This document shows, in pieces, positions 33,595 through 46,412 of a stretch of DNA of 64,000 bases. The notes under the pieces are model-generated. The model made no database searches. It was not told the DNA's origin and saw only the letters and a program-made list of their open reading frames with translations. The position numbers and the translations under genes were made by a program. Origin of the DNA: Scolanthus callimorphus (Eukaryota; Cnidaria; Anthozoa; Actiniaria; Edwardsiidae). Location of the stretch: assembly GCA_033964015.1 (NCBI GenBank), contig CM066918.1, forward strand, positions 25,999,387-26,063,386, in the 5' to 3' direction. Numbering within the stretch: the stretch's first letter is position 1; every line of letters begins with the position of its first letter.

Positions 33595-36500
33595 CGCGCT
33601 AGTATAATGTTACCCCAGCTAACCCTAAACAAAGGCCGTATTTCGGCGATAAAGTGCCGCTTTTGAGTATACCAAGATTGGGCTTTCCGAATTCCGTATC
33701 AGCTGGAATTGCCGCTTGGTTTTGGTAGTGCTGCGACTTTTTAGAAGACTTTCAAAGGGTGTCGCGCCCGACCACCCGACTTCGTCAGATGTTCGGTGTC
33801 CTGTGGTTTACGCTGTCACGCTAAGTCACGATATACCGAGCTACTAACCCCGACACACGAATATATATACCACCAACAATGGCGTAGCATTAGCACTTCT
33901 TGATCTCTATTTGCGCAAGCTTCTAGTTGACAAATATCTTGCAAAATCACCTTTCGACAGTTCTCCGAGTCTTCTCCATCTCTGTTATTAAATTAATCCG
34001 TTGGTATGATGGATAAACGCGTAAAGAATACAGAGGAAAGCTGCAAGCAGGGTTACACTTTTAGTCTTTTAGTAGGATTAAATTCGAGGCACGCGACGCC
34101 TTCTAAAGTAGGCCATAGCGGAGTTACAAAGAGAGTGTTACAAAGGGAGTGCGAAAAGTACTGCTCTCACGGTCGATTATGAAGAAGTTCATATTTAGAG
34201 AAACAATACAATGATGTTTAGGTACTGTAAGAACAGAGCACAATTATAAGATTCCTGATAGTAAGTAATGACACCTTTAGTAAAGCCAATAATACCTCTC
34301 AATCAAATAATGAGAAAATATTTATTAAATGAAATAAACAATTTCATTTAAATTTCAAATTGTCGAAAGGGTAGGGTTTTTGAGGCACCGAGGCACGGAA
34401 CACTGTTGGTGGTAGCTGTTGCTGGCGGCGAAGAGTTGTTTTTCATGGCGAGAACCCGGGAGCGCGCGCCGCCATGATCTTGGGATTTTGCAGCGCGCGC
34501 CGCCATGATCTTGGGATTTTGCAGCGCGCGCCGCCAGATCAAAAATGGTGACCGCGATCACGTGAACCCGGGGTTCCCCGCGATAAAAAACACCATAGAC
34601 CCCCTGCAAGTAATTTCATATTGGCATGTTCAAATTCTTGATGGGTATCTTTTAGGGTAAAAAATGATTTGAGCTGCGCCCTTTTTGGTATCTTTTAGGG
34701 GTGAAACTGGAAATTCCCAACGACAGCCCCTCTCCCCCCCAACTGGGGACTTGCAGTCCCTTATTTGGCGGTCGTCCATGGTCCATAGATACACGATCAT
34801 AACTGTCCGTTGTACTAGGTATCATGGGCACTGGTTCTCTGAATAAATAGCCATACTTGTCACCCTGCTTATGCCAAATGATTCTACAATTGACTACATC
34901 GCTCGCAACAAATTTTGTCCTGGAAATAACGTCAGAATTTCGCTCTTCTGTGACATGTTCTTAGTTTCTCCCATGATGCATCGCGGGCTATAACAGCCAG
35001 TTGTGACGGTGGAACCTTTTCTGAAAAATGTGTACACAAGTGAAACGTCTTGCTATGCACGCTTTTATTTTGGTCTCGAGTTGACCTTCTCCAGTGATGC
35101 ACTCTCAGCCGCACCACGGGGGGTGTCTCTAAGCAGTCTATTGCTTTGCTTGGTTGCTTATCATTTAAATCTATTTCCAAAACTAGCCCACACGATGAAC
35201 TCGTGGTTATTAATATCTGTCTGGTGGGAGCTCGAGAACATATGCCAGCCCTGTGGTTTTTTAATGAACTTCTTGGCCAGAAAATATTACTTCACATATT
35301 GAACATTTAGATTTTAGTCAAATCTATTATCAATGCTGCATTCTGATTGGTTGAGCTACTAGTAGGTAATAGGTTATAGCCTACTAACTATCCTAAAGTG
35401 TCGGATTTAAAACCAAAATGGCAAATTTGCTCAGACTATGCTCAGAGCCCATTCAGGATCGATGATGATTGTTAATTACCAGGCAACAGGAAAAAGCCAA
35501 TCAGAATAGAAGTCAAGGCAGCCGTTGTATATATTCGGCAGTATTTCCCTCCACCGACTCTTCGTGCACCCTTAACGTTTTATTTTCTGAAGCGTGGTTA
35601 AACATAGTTATACAAAATAAAAGTAGTACGCCATGGAATATCCCACTCGTATTTCCTAGGTAAACACACTCGAGTTGAGCCTCGTTTGTACACCAAGAAA
35701 TACAATTAATGCGTGGGATATTCCATAGTATGCCATTCAAAACCATTGCAGTACAAGCATCTAAAAATTATGATTGACTTCTTATTTTCGGCGAAAAGAC
35801 TGAAGTTTTGTTGGTATAAAATCTGCTACTGAGGGGTTTCAGAGAAAAATCAACGACAACGGAAAATAATTATTATTGTTTGTGGGTAGAAAACCCTAAA
35901 AAGTTGAGTGAGAGCATATTTTTCTCATATTGGTTCTGCAATCATGTCGTGGAGATATCAGAATTAGCAGGAAAAGAATAGACAATGACACCTCTAAAGT
36001 ACCACACAGTTTGGTATTCTTGGTGTTCACATGATCATTATAATCCTGGTTTCCTGTTTTTAGCTCCTCAGCAGATATCGGTGCTGCAGTATCTGTCACG
36101 CAACACTAGTCACGCTTCTTCGGCCATTTTGGCACGTCAGTATGTTATAAAAGTTCATATTTTACCATTCTGATACTATTCTTATAATTTGGATTGAAAA
36201 TAGCGTCGTTTTGGAGACCCGATTAATTGGCCGCCATTATGGAGCCCCTCTACTGGGGCTCCAACATGGCGGCTCCATACAATTACTGTACAAAATGGCG
36301 CACATTCACTTGCTAATATCTCGCTCAGAAAGTGACCAATCAGCCTAAAATTTACCCAGGAAACATAATTTTGTACATTCTTTATAATTCTATTAGCCAT
36401 CCAGTTTTTAGAAGTTAATTTAGAGAAATAAATTTCGTCACGTGACAAGTGAAAACCAGAATAATAAACAACATAAATAAAACAAAATAAAATAAACAGA

Positions 36501-38520
36501 ATAATACATGGGCGCTTGAAGGTATGAAATTTATCTTCTCGTGTTCAAATTGAAATTTGATATCAAAATTTGAACACTCGAAGATAACCCCGAGTAATTC
36601 GAGAAATTTCCGATCATCGATTTTTTTAGTAATGTGGTCGCGATTATAACAATTAGCGATAATCCGTCACTAAAAGTAATGAATAATACTCCATCAGTGG
36701 TCAGGGTCTTCCATTTAAAGATCATTAAAAGCACCCCCACAAGGAAAAGAATTCGACAGCGCAAAATGAAACAACGTACATTAAAAAAACCGCGTATAAG
36801 AACCTACAATCCCCGCCAAAAACTGTTGACCCATTTCTCAACGTTTTAACCGTTATTACTCCCCCTCCCCCCCCCCCCCCCCACCCCAAATCAATGTTCC
36901 TGTAGGGATATCATCGGAGTTTTGTACGGTGCAGTTGGGTTTCGCGGATTGTAGATTTTTACCAACTTCTTATAGCTGTTATCATGCTATCTAAAAGGGT
37001 ACAGTGGAATTTTGGGCTACTTGGGTTCTTTAACCCTATCCAGACTGGGCTTTTTTTACCATCTGTGAATAACGGGGGGGGGGGGGTAATTCGCCCCCCC
37101 CCCCCCCACCCTATATCTCTGGAACCACTGGAGCTATGATCATCAAACTTTCACACAATGACCATGAGCCTAAGACAAATCACCACACCCATTTTTGTCA
37201 ATTGAGAACAAAATGTGACGTCACAATGACGTCATTCTTTATTTTTATCAATTTTAAGTAATTTTAATGAACTTTCAAAAACTTGGTAAATAATACTCTA
37301 AAAATAAATAAAAGTCAACTCATTATTGGCAAACACATGATCATATGGTTTTCATTTTAGTTTATTCTTACTGATTGGTTGCTTACACTTTTTTCTTCTT
37401 CTGTTTTTTCATTTTTGCCACTTTTGAAAAATAAAAGAGAGCCTATTGAAAATTTTAGGCCAAATAGGTTCTTTAATTCTGGGCCTTATACCCGGGTGTG
37501 TTTTCACTGTAGCTCTAAAAAAAGAAATGCGAAAGCTATTTTGCCAGAGGGCGTCTTGAACCTTTCCCAATACCGTAAAAGCACCCCCCCCCCCCCCCCC
37601 CCCAGAAGGGACGAATTCGATAGCGCACAATGAATCAATGTTTCATGAGGACGTCGCACTTTATTCGTCGAATTTGACAAACCAAACTACACAAAAGACA
37701 CTCAAAAACATTGTACGTATTTGCTACATTTGAAGCATAATTTCCAATAATTTTACATAATGTACTGTTGCGATTTCAGACAAGAATTCGGTTAGTACAT
37801 GTATTGATAGTACATGGTTTCACGAACAACGTTAATTGAAATATAAGTGTATCAAGAGTATATGACATTGAAGCAGATTGCTTCCACTCATGATAGCATA
37901 TGTATTTCTCATCATAGGAAACTTTGAGGGGGTAATATTACTCGTACACAATCCGGCCTTCATTTTCATCTTGGTAATTAAAGAGGCAGTGTCATATTTT
38001 AATGATGAGTTAATCTAAGTAAGCAAAATAATCGTCTAGGCTTCTTAAATAACCTTTCCAACTGTGCAAACAGACCAATTCGGCTAACGGTGTTTAGTCA
38101 TGTGCCACCCAATTCAGATCATGTGCTAATTCCTTTGGGTGGATACTTTTGTTAGTTCTGCACATGCACGCGGTCGAGTGAGAAACATTTGACAATTGTA
38201 ACCACCCAAAGGAATCATCACATGACCTCAATTGAATGGCAACAAAATGTAAACACTGTTAGTCGATTTGGTCTATCGAGCGGATGGAATTGAATTGCAA
38301 TTGTCCGTTTTGATGTCTTGTTGGACTGAATAGTTTTCAAACTTGGGAACTTGACAGCGAGAGCGTAATGAAATCTTACAAAAGAATGCCTTTATGCTAC
38401 ACATTTCAGTTCATTTTTCTTTCGTACACTAAGCGGAAGAATAATGTTGGATTCTGGCTTGTTTAACCAATGATTTTATAACACCCCCTTCAAGACACGC
38501 CCGCTTGTCATTGCTGCCCA
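33595..38520. other. Spacer between the WFIKKN-like and TIMP genes
   Basis: No gene recognised in about 4.9 kb. Notable content: a 31-bp direct repeat CGCGCCGCCATGATCTTGGG.. (about three copies, 34461-34545); GGTATCTTTTAGGG words at 34640-34700, inverted relative to 23910-23985; a repeat at 34950-35160 related to 62060-62300; a TTATCTTC..GAAGATAA hairpin at 36510-36590; poly(C)/poly(G) runs near 36862, 37075 and 37587. Short open frames here show no domain. Confidence 0.45.
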
Positions 38521-38527
38521 TATTATC

Positions 38528-38750
38528 CATTCTCGAACCCAGAGCTTCCCGGCTCGTTACCTCGCGGGGGAGGTTCTGCTAAGAGCCACTGACGCACATG
38601 CGCGAGATTTAATAGAGAGTCGCTGAGAGAAAGACCTTTCAGCGCATGCTCCAACGCTCAAAATCAGCCAATCAGCGACGACCCTCAAATGGATGTCCCC
38701 AGAGCCACCCCTGCGAGCAGACGAGCCGGGGAGCTCTGGGTACGAGAATG
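38528..38750. mobile_element. MITE, CATTCTCGWACCCAGAGC family, copy 1
   Basis: Ends CATTCTCGAACCCAGAGCTT and GAGCTCTGGGTACGAGAATG are inverted. The body (GAGAAAGACCTTTCAGCGCA, CGACCCTCAAATGGATGTC) is shared with the copy at 40067-40286. It lies downstream of the TIMP gene. Confidence 0.85.
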
Positions 38751-38779
38751 CATATTCTCCGTCTGTTTGCTTATTATTA

Positions 38780-39070
38780 ATTTGCATAACATAACATAAC
38801 ATACACTGTAACATAACATAACATAAAATAGATATAACATAAATAACATACAACCTTGACTAACAATACCTGGACCACAGAGCACGAATATAAATAACAT
38901 GAAATGACATGCACTGTTTAACATAGCATAACATTACATAACGTATAGAAGCTTAACTAAAAAAGCCTGGACTACAGAGCACAAGTATAAATATCATAAC
39001 ATAACATACACTGTAACATAACATAATTAAACAAAACATAACATAATACATATAAACGGAACAAAACGTA
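38780..39070. repeat. ATAACATAAC simple repeat tract
   Basis: Degenerate repeats of ATAACATAAC with two longer direct copies (CTGGACYACAGAGCACRART.. near 38870 and 38968). Immediately downstream of the TIMP stop codon, likely in or next to its 3' UTR. Confidence 0.75.
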
Positions 39071-39126
39071 TAGATGACACAAACTTTAAAAGAACCAATG
39101 TTTTGTTCAAAACAATTCCATCAATT

Positions 39127-39757
39127 CTAATTATCAATCAAAGCTGCCAAGACGTTAGCTGCTTCAAGCCTAGTATCTGCTTCCTGTTGATCTATCTCAT
39201 TTTCCTTCCGCTCCCATTCTCCTACTTCCCGTCCACCAATGGTTTCACTGGTACACTTCTCGTACCCATCCGTCATACTCTTCCACTCGCACTTGTCCCA
39301 GTCATCGCTAAGACCACAATACATATGGTCCCAAGCGCAGGCCTTCACGATAGGACGTCCCTCGAGGTCATTCCGTCCACACTGTCGACATCTTGGTACC
39401 CACCACTTTCCGCAGTCCACTTTACATCCACAATTCCTCTTGTACGTGGTCCGAAGCCCTTTGACATGAGTGACGGTGAGTTGACTCCAAGGAGAATGCC
39501 AGGCGCACTTGCCTGTGTAAACCTCTCCGCTGACAGTGATAATCCCAGTCAGAAGATACTGCGTGCCTTTTTTAAGATGCACAGGACACTTGGAAGTGAA
39601 GAAGATCTTGATTTGGTAAAGCATTTGGCCAAATACTCGGCACTCTCTGATTGTAGAAGCTGATTCAAGCCCTTGAAGACTTGCGTCACACTGACTGTAG
39701 CGGACATTAAACCGCCTTCTTCCTCATGTACTCTACCCGCGAGTTTTCCGCGAAGAG
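39127..39757 (-). CDS. TIMP: TIMP-like inhibitor, exon 2 with apparent frameshift
   Basis: Acceptor TTCCATCAG, phase 1, joining exon 1. The first part reads LRGKLAGRV, then SATVSVTQVFKG, matching the V-R-K...Y-I-VFKG stretch of TIMP N-domains. The second part, in another frame, reads CPVHLKKGTQYLLTG, GEVYTGKCAW, LTVTHVKGLRTTYKRNCGC and a C-domain with many cysteines, ending ALIDN and TAA at 39127. The two parts are offset by one missing base between about 39690 and 39624. No GT-AG pair of usual intron size explains it. Either a sequencing or assembly indel or a decaying gene. Confidence 0.82.
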
Positions 39758-41577
39758 CTGATGGAAAACGGACAATAAAACATATAAGCAGTTTATATTT
39801 CGAGAACCACAATTCATGGAGGGATAGAATTGCACGAGATTTTCTTAAGAACAGAGAAGTTCATCAATAGAATTTATGAGAGGGGGTCTTCATTCTCGTA
39901 CCCAGAACCCGTCGGCTCCTCATCTCGCTGGGAGGCTCTGGGGACATCCATTTGAGGACATTTGCTGATTGGCAATTGAGAGTTCTTTCTCACAACAGAT
40001 CAGTATCAGACCGCGCATGCGTCAGAAGCTGTAATCAGAGCCTCCTGCGCCAGTCTCGTTCCCAGACATTCTCGAACCCAGAGCTTCCCGGCTTGAAGCT
40101 CGCGGGGGAGGCTCTGGTGACAGCCACTATCGCATACGCGAGATTTAATACAGAGCCGTTGAGAGAAAGACCTTTCAGCGCATGCTCCAACGCTCAAAAT
40201 CAACCAATCAGCGACGGCCCTCAAATGGATGTCACCAGAGCCTCCCCTGCGAGCAGACGAGCCGGAGAGCTCTGGCTACGAGAATGAGGGCTCTGGGGAT
40301 GGAATTGAGCGCGCGCATGCGCAAGTAAACAGGGCAATGACAGGGCTTTCCAAGTATGGTCATTTCTCGTACCGCGTATCGCAGCTTGGCAACGATGTAA
40401 TCTATGGTTACATTATCCATTTCGCTTGTGATTCTGGTTATGCCCAAATAACAACTGCAGCTATTCCCACGCATAGGGTTATCAATTACGAGTCCTTTCT
40501 CCAGACAAGTCATAATCAAAAGCACTTTAGACTGTTAATGGTTTTGGTTCGGGAATTTTTGATAACAGATCTACAGGGCGGCCGTAGAAGCAGCCTAGGG
40601 GATAAGTTTAATTTTCCCAATATGCGATAAACTTTAGATCACAAAAAGCCAGCTAAATATAACTTATATTTTATCGCACAGTCCCGCCCACTCATAAATG
40701 GTACCCTGGAATACAACCGTTCCTTTCATTTAATGAGCCTTTTCGCAGCGACAATTAAATACCCAGCCATCGCAGGCGACTCGGGGCATCAAAGTAAAAT
40801 ATTCAATTTCAATTTCGGATCTATTTTCACGCCTACGTGAGCCGATACTGTAACCTTTCATTCATGATTATTGAAACTGTTGCCACAAAACGGGAAGATC
40901 AATAAAAGTGAAAAAAAAAAAAGAAAAGAACTGAGAAAAATTGCTGGGTAAAAGCTTTAGTGAAAGCAAAGCCGTAACAGAAGAGAAAAGACAAATTCTT
41001 CTCATTCTCGACACCATGACTTATAACTGCACGATCTAGAAAACTACTCGTCTGTCGGTAAAGCTTTTGAGCTTTGCGCATTCTGTCAACCACCGAAGGC
41101 CTGACATGACTCGAGAATCGAGAAGCTTCCATGCTGTAGAAAATTTAATATTTTCTATAAAGCAAATAGAATTCATGTCACTGTAAAAAAAATTTACAAC
41201 TGTCGAATCGTGTTATGGTCTTTATAACCACGGCAGAACCATAGATCGAACGAGCTCGCACTCACAATGGAGTTAGAAGCCTGGAGTAAGGCTTCTCAGT
41301 GGAACTTCAGAGGATTTCCAGTAGCGTTATTCATCAGTATTGGGGAGGAAATTCGGTCTTTAATCTTGTTAAATATTTTCTAGGTGCTTATGACATTCAT
41401 GCTAAATACAGCAATAAACAACTAGAGGATCAAATCGCAAGTTAAGTTACAGTACTTACCGAACGACGCTTGGCAGAACCAGTCTTGCGGATGAGGGGGA
41501 CTCTTGCACTCGCAAATCTCCCCATAAGATACCGAAGCGCAGATCAGGAGAACGATTCCACAACTCCATAGAGGCAT
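39127..41577 (-). CDS. TIMP: Gene model: tissue inhibitor of metalloproteinases (TIMP-like)
   Basis: Two exons visible on the minus strand (41577-41460 and 39757-39127). The product would be secreted: signal peptide, CEC..FC start of the NTR/TIMP fold, VFKG and YLLTG strands, KGL..Y core and a C-terminal subdomain; fourteen cysteines counted. TIMPs insert the mature N-terminal Cys into the active site of matrix metalloproteases. The intron of about 1.7 kb carries MITE copies. Same strand as the large inhibitor gene, about 5.7 kb upstream of its start. Confidence 0.82.
39891..40066. mobile_element. Partial MITE, CATTCTCGWACCCAGAGC family
   Basis: Begins CATTCTCGTACCCAGAACCC and shares GGGACATCCATTTGAGG and CTGATTGGC words with the full copies, but is broken by the next copy at 40067. 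It lies in the TIMP intron. Confidence 0.6.
40067..40286. mobile_element. MITE, CATTCTCGWACCCAGAGC family, copy 2
   Basis: Near-identical in layout to 38528-38750: CATTCTCGAACCCAGAGCTT at the left, AGAGCTCTGGCTACGAGAATG at the right and the same internal GAGAAAGACCTTTCAGCGCA. It lies inside the TIMP intron. Confidence 0.85.
41460..41577 (-). CDS. TIMP: TIMP-like exon 1: signal peptide and N-terminal cysteines
   Basis: ATG at 41577, donor GTAAGT after 41460, phase 1. MPLWSCGIVLLICASVSYG is the leader, followed by EICECKSPPHPQDWFCQASF. C-x-C, HPQ and FC match the start of mature TIMPs. The favoured signal cleavage, after SYG, would leave Glu-Ile ahead of the first Cys. Confidence 0.87.
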
Positions 41578-41663
41578 GATTTCTAAAAATCTCCTTGGTG
41601 TTACTGCGCTCAGAGTAAGCAGCGCTGAACAGTCGGCTGTGCGTGTAGCTGGATTTTATGGAG

Positions 41664-41674
41664 GTATTTATGGC
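41664..41674 (-). promoter_or_regulatory. Possible TATA box of the TIMP-like gene
   Basis: CCATAAATACC on the minus strand about 90 bp upstream of the start codon. The position suits a short 5' UTR. Sequence match only. Confidence 0.35.
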
Positions 41675-42925
41675 TGCGCCGCACGCGATACTAATTAATT
41701 GCTGAACCACTTCAATTACTAGCCATCGGCTGCCAATAGTGACGTCACACAACAGGTGAAAGTCCCCACGCGGCCATTTAACACACATTAAAGGATTTTA
41801 CTAAGGGCCTGAAGTTTGCGGCAAGAATGCATGTCTAGCTACATTGTATTTTGTAGTGATATTAGGTTATTATAGTTATTATCAGGCACCGCCTTCTCGA
41901 ATACTCCAGATTCGGGTGTGAAATCCAAAGCACACTATTGTGATTTTTCCATACTGTACAGATAAAAGATTGAAAACATGATTACCGTGCGCGCACTTAT
42001 TCTACACAAGGGCCTTTATGCAGCCTCCGACTAGCTCTCCTGTGTGTTTAATAAAAGAGCTTTTTAGTCTCGTGTTTAGGTATCATGTGGAGAGCGGTCG
42101 CATTTTTGGAAATGTTGCGACTTTGCGCGCACAATATCCTACTTTGCAGCTTGCTATTGGCGTCTGTATGTAGACAGTACATGTACAATAAGGTGATGGA
42201 AATACTGGCGGTTTCAGAGCTGGGGCCACTCAGCACAATAGCACATGGCTGGACAAAATAAATACAATGTATAGTTGCAAGCAAAGTAAGCAACTCCAAA
42301 GAAAAAGAAATGGCGCCTGACGAAAACCGAGTTTCCTGTGGAGAATATCACAGGGATAAAAGGGAGGCACACTAGAGGGAAGGAGGAGGGGGGTCTGATG
42401 CACTTCCGGTTTCCCGCTACCGCCACAGGAAACCCAACCTCTTCTAGTTCCCAACCTATTCCTATTTCTTTTCCAAAACGAAGCATTGGGAAGCTATCCA
42501 ATTTGCATTAACAGGGAATTCAAATTTTGTCATTCTATTCAAGAAAACATTCAGACATGAAGCACAGCATGAAGCACAACCTAAGTGTGCAAAAGAAAAA
42601 GAAAAACCCATGACAGTATTGAGAAAGATTTGAAGAGACTATGAATTACAGTTAAATTACAAAAAAGTATGGTTGTTTGAATTTGTGTAAATAGTTGGGC
42701 ATTCCTTAACAAACTGTCTGCCTCTGTGTACACATGGGAACCCTGTGGAAAGGCAGTAACACTTAATGGTACATGTGTATATCTTTTGAAAGTGTTATCT
42801 CTCAAGATATCTCAGGCCTATAGCAGTGAAACATTCCAGGGTGTGGCCTTTAGCACAACCAATCATTCTGGGGGAGAGGGTACCTGTGAAAAATGTCGCA
42901 AAATGTGTTGATTTAAGAAGACATG

Positions 42926-43372
42926 CAATAGGCCTTTATCATGCAATATTGATTAATAATATATAATAGTTATCAGAAGAAAATGAAACCCAGTATTCAA
43001 TTCTACACATCCATATTAGTAAAATTGCAAAGTTTGGTGAAGATTGCTTGAATACTGACTGAGATATGAATTTTCAAAACTTTGTATTCTAGCTTATTTT
43101 TTACAAGAAATGTATGGGAAGATAAATCGAAACGAGGCTGGACGGGTATCGATGCCCATCCAGCCTCACTTGACGTATTTGCCCATACATTTCTTTGTAA
43201 AAAGTAAGTCAGAATAGGAAGTTTTGAAAATTCATATCTCAGTCAGTTTTCAAGTAATTATTTTGAAACTTTGCAGTTTTACTAATACAGATGTGTAGAA
43301 TTGGAAACTGGATTTCATTTTCGGATAACTATTATATATTATTAATCAATATTGCGTGATAAAGGCCTATTG
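42926..43372. mobile_element. Long foldback element
   Basis: Arms of about 210 bp run from CAATAGGCCTTTATCATGCA to TGCGTGATAAAGGCCTATTG, with AAAATTCATATCTCAGTCAG on the right mirrored on the left. They meet at a near-perfect centre, GAGGCTGGACGGGTATCGAT then GCCCATCCAGCCTC. Non-coding. Confidence 0.85.
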
Positions 43373-44436
43373 GTTCTGGGGAAATCAGGGGGAAGATGAG
43401 TCCTTTACATTCCCCTCACCACTATACACACTAGGGAATTTCAGCAGAAACACATTCGCAGGAAAACCCATGGATTTTCCCATGGTAGAAGTATAAGAAG
43501 TGTTCAGGAGATGTGATATTTCAATTATGCTGCATAAATGCAATAAACTGAACATTACATGACCACTTGGTGATACAATTTATTTTATTTTCTCATGTGA
43601 AACTCTTCTCACTTGTTTGCTATAAATTTTTAACACTTGAAGATAAAATACAATCATATCTCCACACTGCTATGTACTATCCTCTATAGATACTGTATGT
43701 CAGCCCAACTTAATGGCTGAGTAAAAAGAGGTTTGATCTGCAGGCATACAGTATGTACATGTATTTCAGATCAAGCTTAAGAAAGATATGCCCACAGCTC
43801 TGAAACAAACACAGTAATGGAAGCCATCAATATGCATAGTTCATACAGAACAATGGCAGATCCAAAAGTTTATGCTTGGAACCCCTTCTGGATCCGCCAC
43901 TGCAGAGAAATTTTGTGGTCAAATTCCAAGACTTTTCAAGAACTGTTTAGGAATTACTGTTTAGGAAAACATCAGTACCATGATTTTTGAAAAAAATTAA
44001 TGCTCATGGTTGCTAAAGGGTCCTCAAATGTGTACAATGTAAGATAACCACTGCCATCTTGAAAAATACAGAGAAGGGAGTACAATATTAGCGGTAGTGT
44101 GTTTTATAATGAAATTCAAAGAGAAAAATACTTGAAGAGAAAATAATACACTTTTCAACTGAAGAAGCTGTGGGCAAAGCATCAATCTATAGGAAGGACT
44201 TCAAGATTCATATGAGGATTCAAGGACTTCCTGATGCAATTTAAGGTAATTTAATCAAAACTCAAGCACTTTTCAAGGGCAAGAACTGACATTTTGAAAT
44301 TAAAGCACTTTTTAATAGCAGCTTTTATTTCCAGGGTAGGCTTATACTACCTTTCACACACCCCTAAAGTGAAACGCCCCAGGTATCCCCAAATAGGGGG
44401 TGCAGGATTTACACAGGATGCTCAATCACAGGAGCA

Positions 44437-44713
44437 CATACCTGCCAACTCTTCAGGTTTCACCGGGAGTCTCCAAGTTTTTTTTAGAAAATCTCCGGTT
44501 TCCAGGTTAAAGCATCAAATCTCCTGGTTTTTCAACGTATTCTGATTCATAGTCAGACACAAAAAAGTCAACCGAGTCCACGCCATTGGCAAAGATTCGG
44601 AGAGAGTTCGGACATTTCCGGAAGGGATTCGTAAAGATTTCAGGAAAGACTCGGGAAAACGAGATGGTTCCGACAAATCTCCAGGTTCAGAATGTCTGGG
44701 GTTGACAGGTATG
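44437..44713. mobile_element. MITE with CATACCTGYCAAC ends
   Basis: Inverted ends CATACCTGCCAAC and GTTGACAGGTATG enclose TCACCGGGAGTCTCC-type sequence. A related end fragment (CCGGGAGTCTCCAG..GTTGGCAGGTATG) is at 56555-56598. Confidence 0.7.
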
Positions 44714-46306
44714 GGAGCAGACCCAGAAATTTTGGGAAAGCAACAAGCCAAATAACTTAGAACAGTTCTTCCATTTGTTAGCTCACGCTAATGACAGGAG
44801 AGGCCTGCTAAGGTGACTAGTATTGTACTGTATTATATTTATATTAGATCGATTTTTAAACAAATTTATATCTGTAATTTTAATATTCTAGTATAAAGTA
44901 ATAGCACTTAGGGTCTCCCCGATTAGTAGTGCAGTTGTGCATGGCTAGACGATTGAGACGATAATCAAGTATCAATACTTTATATATCTATCTACCCAAA
45001 TACCAATTCACAATGTCAGTAACATATGGGTGTTTTGTTCGACATCAGAGCACTCGGAATAAACGAACCGACTCGGAATTTCAAATCCCTCAAAAGCTAG
45101 CAAACAAATGGCCTTCTAACTCGAAAAAACGTTTAAAAATTGATCATGCACTAAAACAACAAAGTAAGTGACTTGTTCCATACTTTATAAGCACTTGACA
45201 GTGGAAAACAGTCCAATTTATAACAGAACAAAATGGTTTCTTCTTCCTCTCACCCCAACAAGCTTCCTTCGAACTTCGCGCGCGGCAAACAACCCGCGAT
45301 GCTTTGCGCGCTTGTTTACCACAGGCCACCCGCGCTTTTGAACATCGATCTCGGCACCAATCGATCTTACTGTTTACTGGATCAAACTTTTTATTTCATT
45401 TTGATTTAACGTGGTTTATGAAAATAAGAGAAGGTATTGATTTCCTTGGCAACCTACAGCAACAACTAGATTTAATCAGCATCGTCGACATCGTCAGTAC
45501 GTTTGTCGTCAAGGCACAACAACAACAAAAAACAATTTTGAGAAGATGGAAAATCTTTATGCTCAATCATGGCATTTGCGATGCAACAAAAACCGTTCTG
45601 ATTGGCTAATTTGAGAGCAAGAAATCAGCTGGTTCTGTATGTAACCGGGAAAGGAGAGCGCGGCAAGCGGTTGTGGGGACGATGCGTGTTCCTTTGTGTT
45701 CCCTCTGCCTCAATCCTGTGCGTGGAAATACTTCCCATGACCCCTTGCGCTCTTTGCTGGAAGTGTTTGGGTCGAGTCAGCAACGCGCCGCCGGGACGCG
45801 CGGGAGATGTAAATATAAAATGATGACATCAGGACTCCCACTAAGGAGTGACGATCTTTCACAGTCATAGGACTGTCCGCCAACACTGTGAATAGCTGCT
45901 AATTTTAGCATCAAAATTATTTGTGTTTTTGTTTGTTGATAATTGGCTCGAAACTTTACTCACGCAGCTTTGACTAAGTAGAAACAATGTGTGGAAATTC
46001 TTCGCAAAAACGTAGGTAGATAAACAGGTAAATAGGATGGTAATAAAACCAGCTCAAACGTTTCGTCATATCCTCGAGGTGCGATTATCAATGAGTACAG
46101 AACGTAGTAATGTTCGCTAAAAGTTCAAAAAAGAGTTCAAAGTCAGTTAATTTGCTTAGACAAATTAAGGGTATATGGGAATTGCTCCAGCTATAGCGTG
46201 GACAGATTCAGTTAAAATGGAAGCCATGGAATATATTCAAACCTAAAAACCCTCTAGGAGATTATTACCATATTGATCATCTGTGACAACAATATTAACA
46301 ACTGTC

Positions 46307-46376
<70 letters not shown>

Positions 46377-46379
46377 AGG

Positions 46380-46412
<33 letters not shown>

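Noticed and set aside
39103..39663. Plus-strand open frame of 186 residues
   Set aside because: Antisense of the TIMP exon, which has clear family motifs on the minus strand.
39127..41577. NTR domain belonging to the WFIKKN-like gene itself
   Set aside because: It lies upstream of that gene's leader exon and has its own signal peptide, so it is a separate gene.
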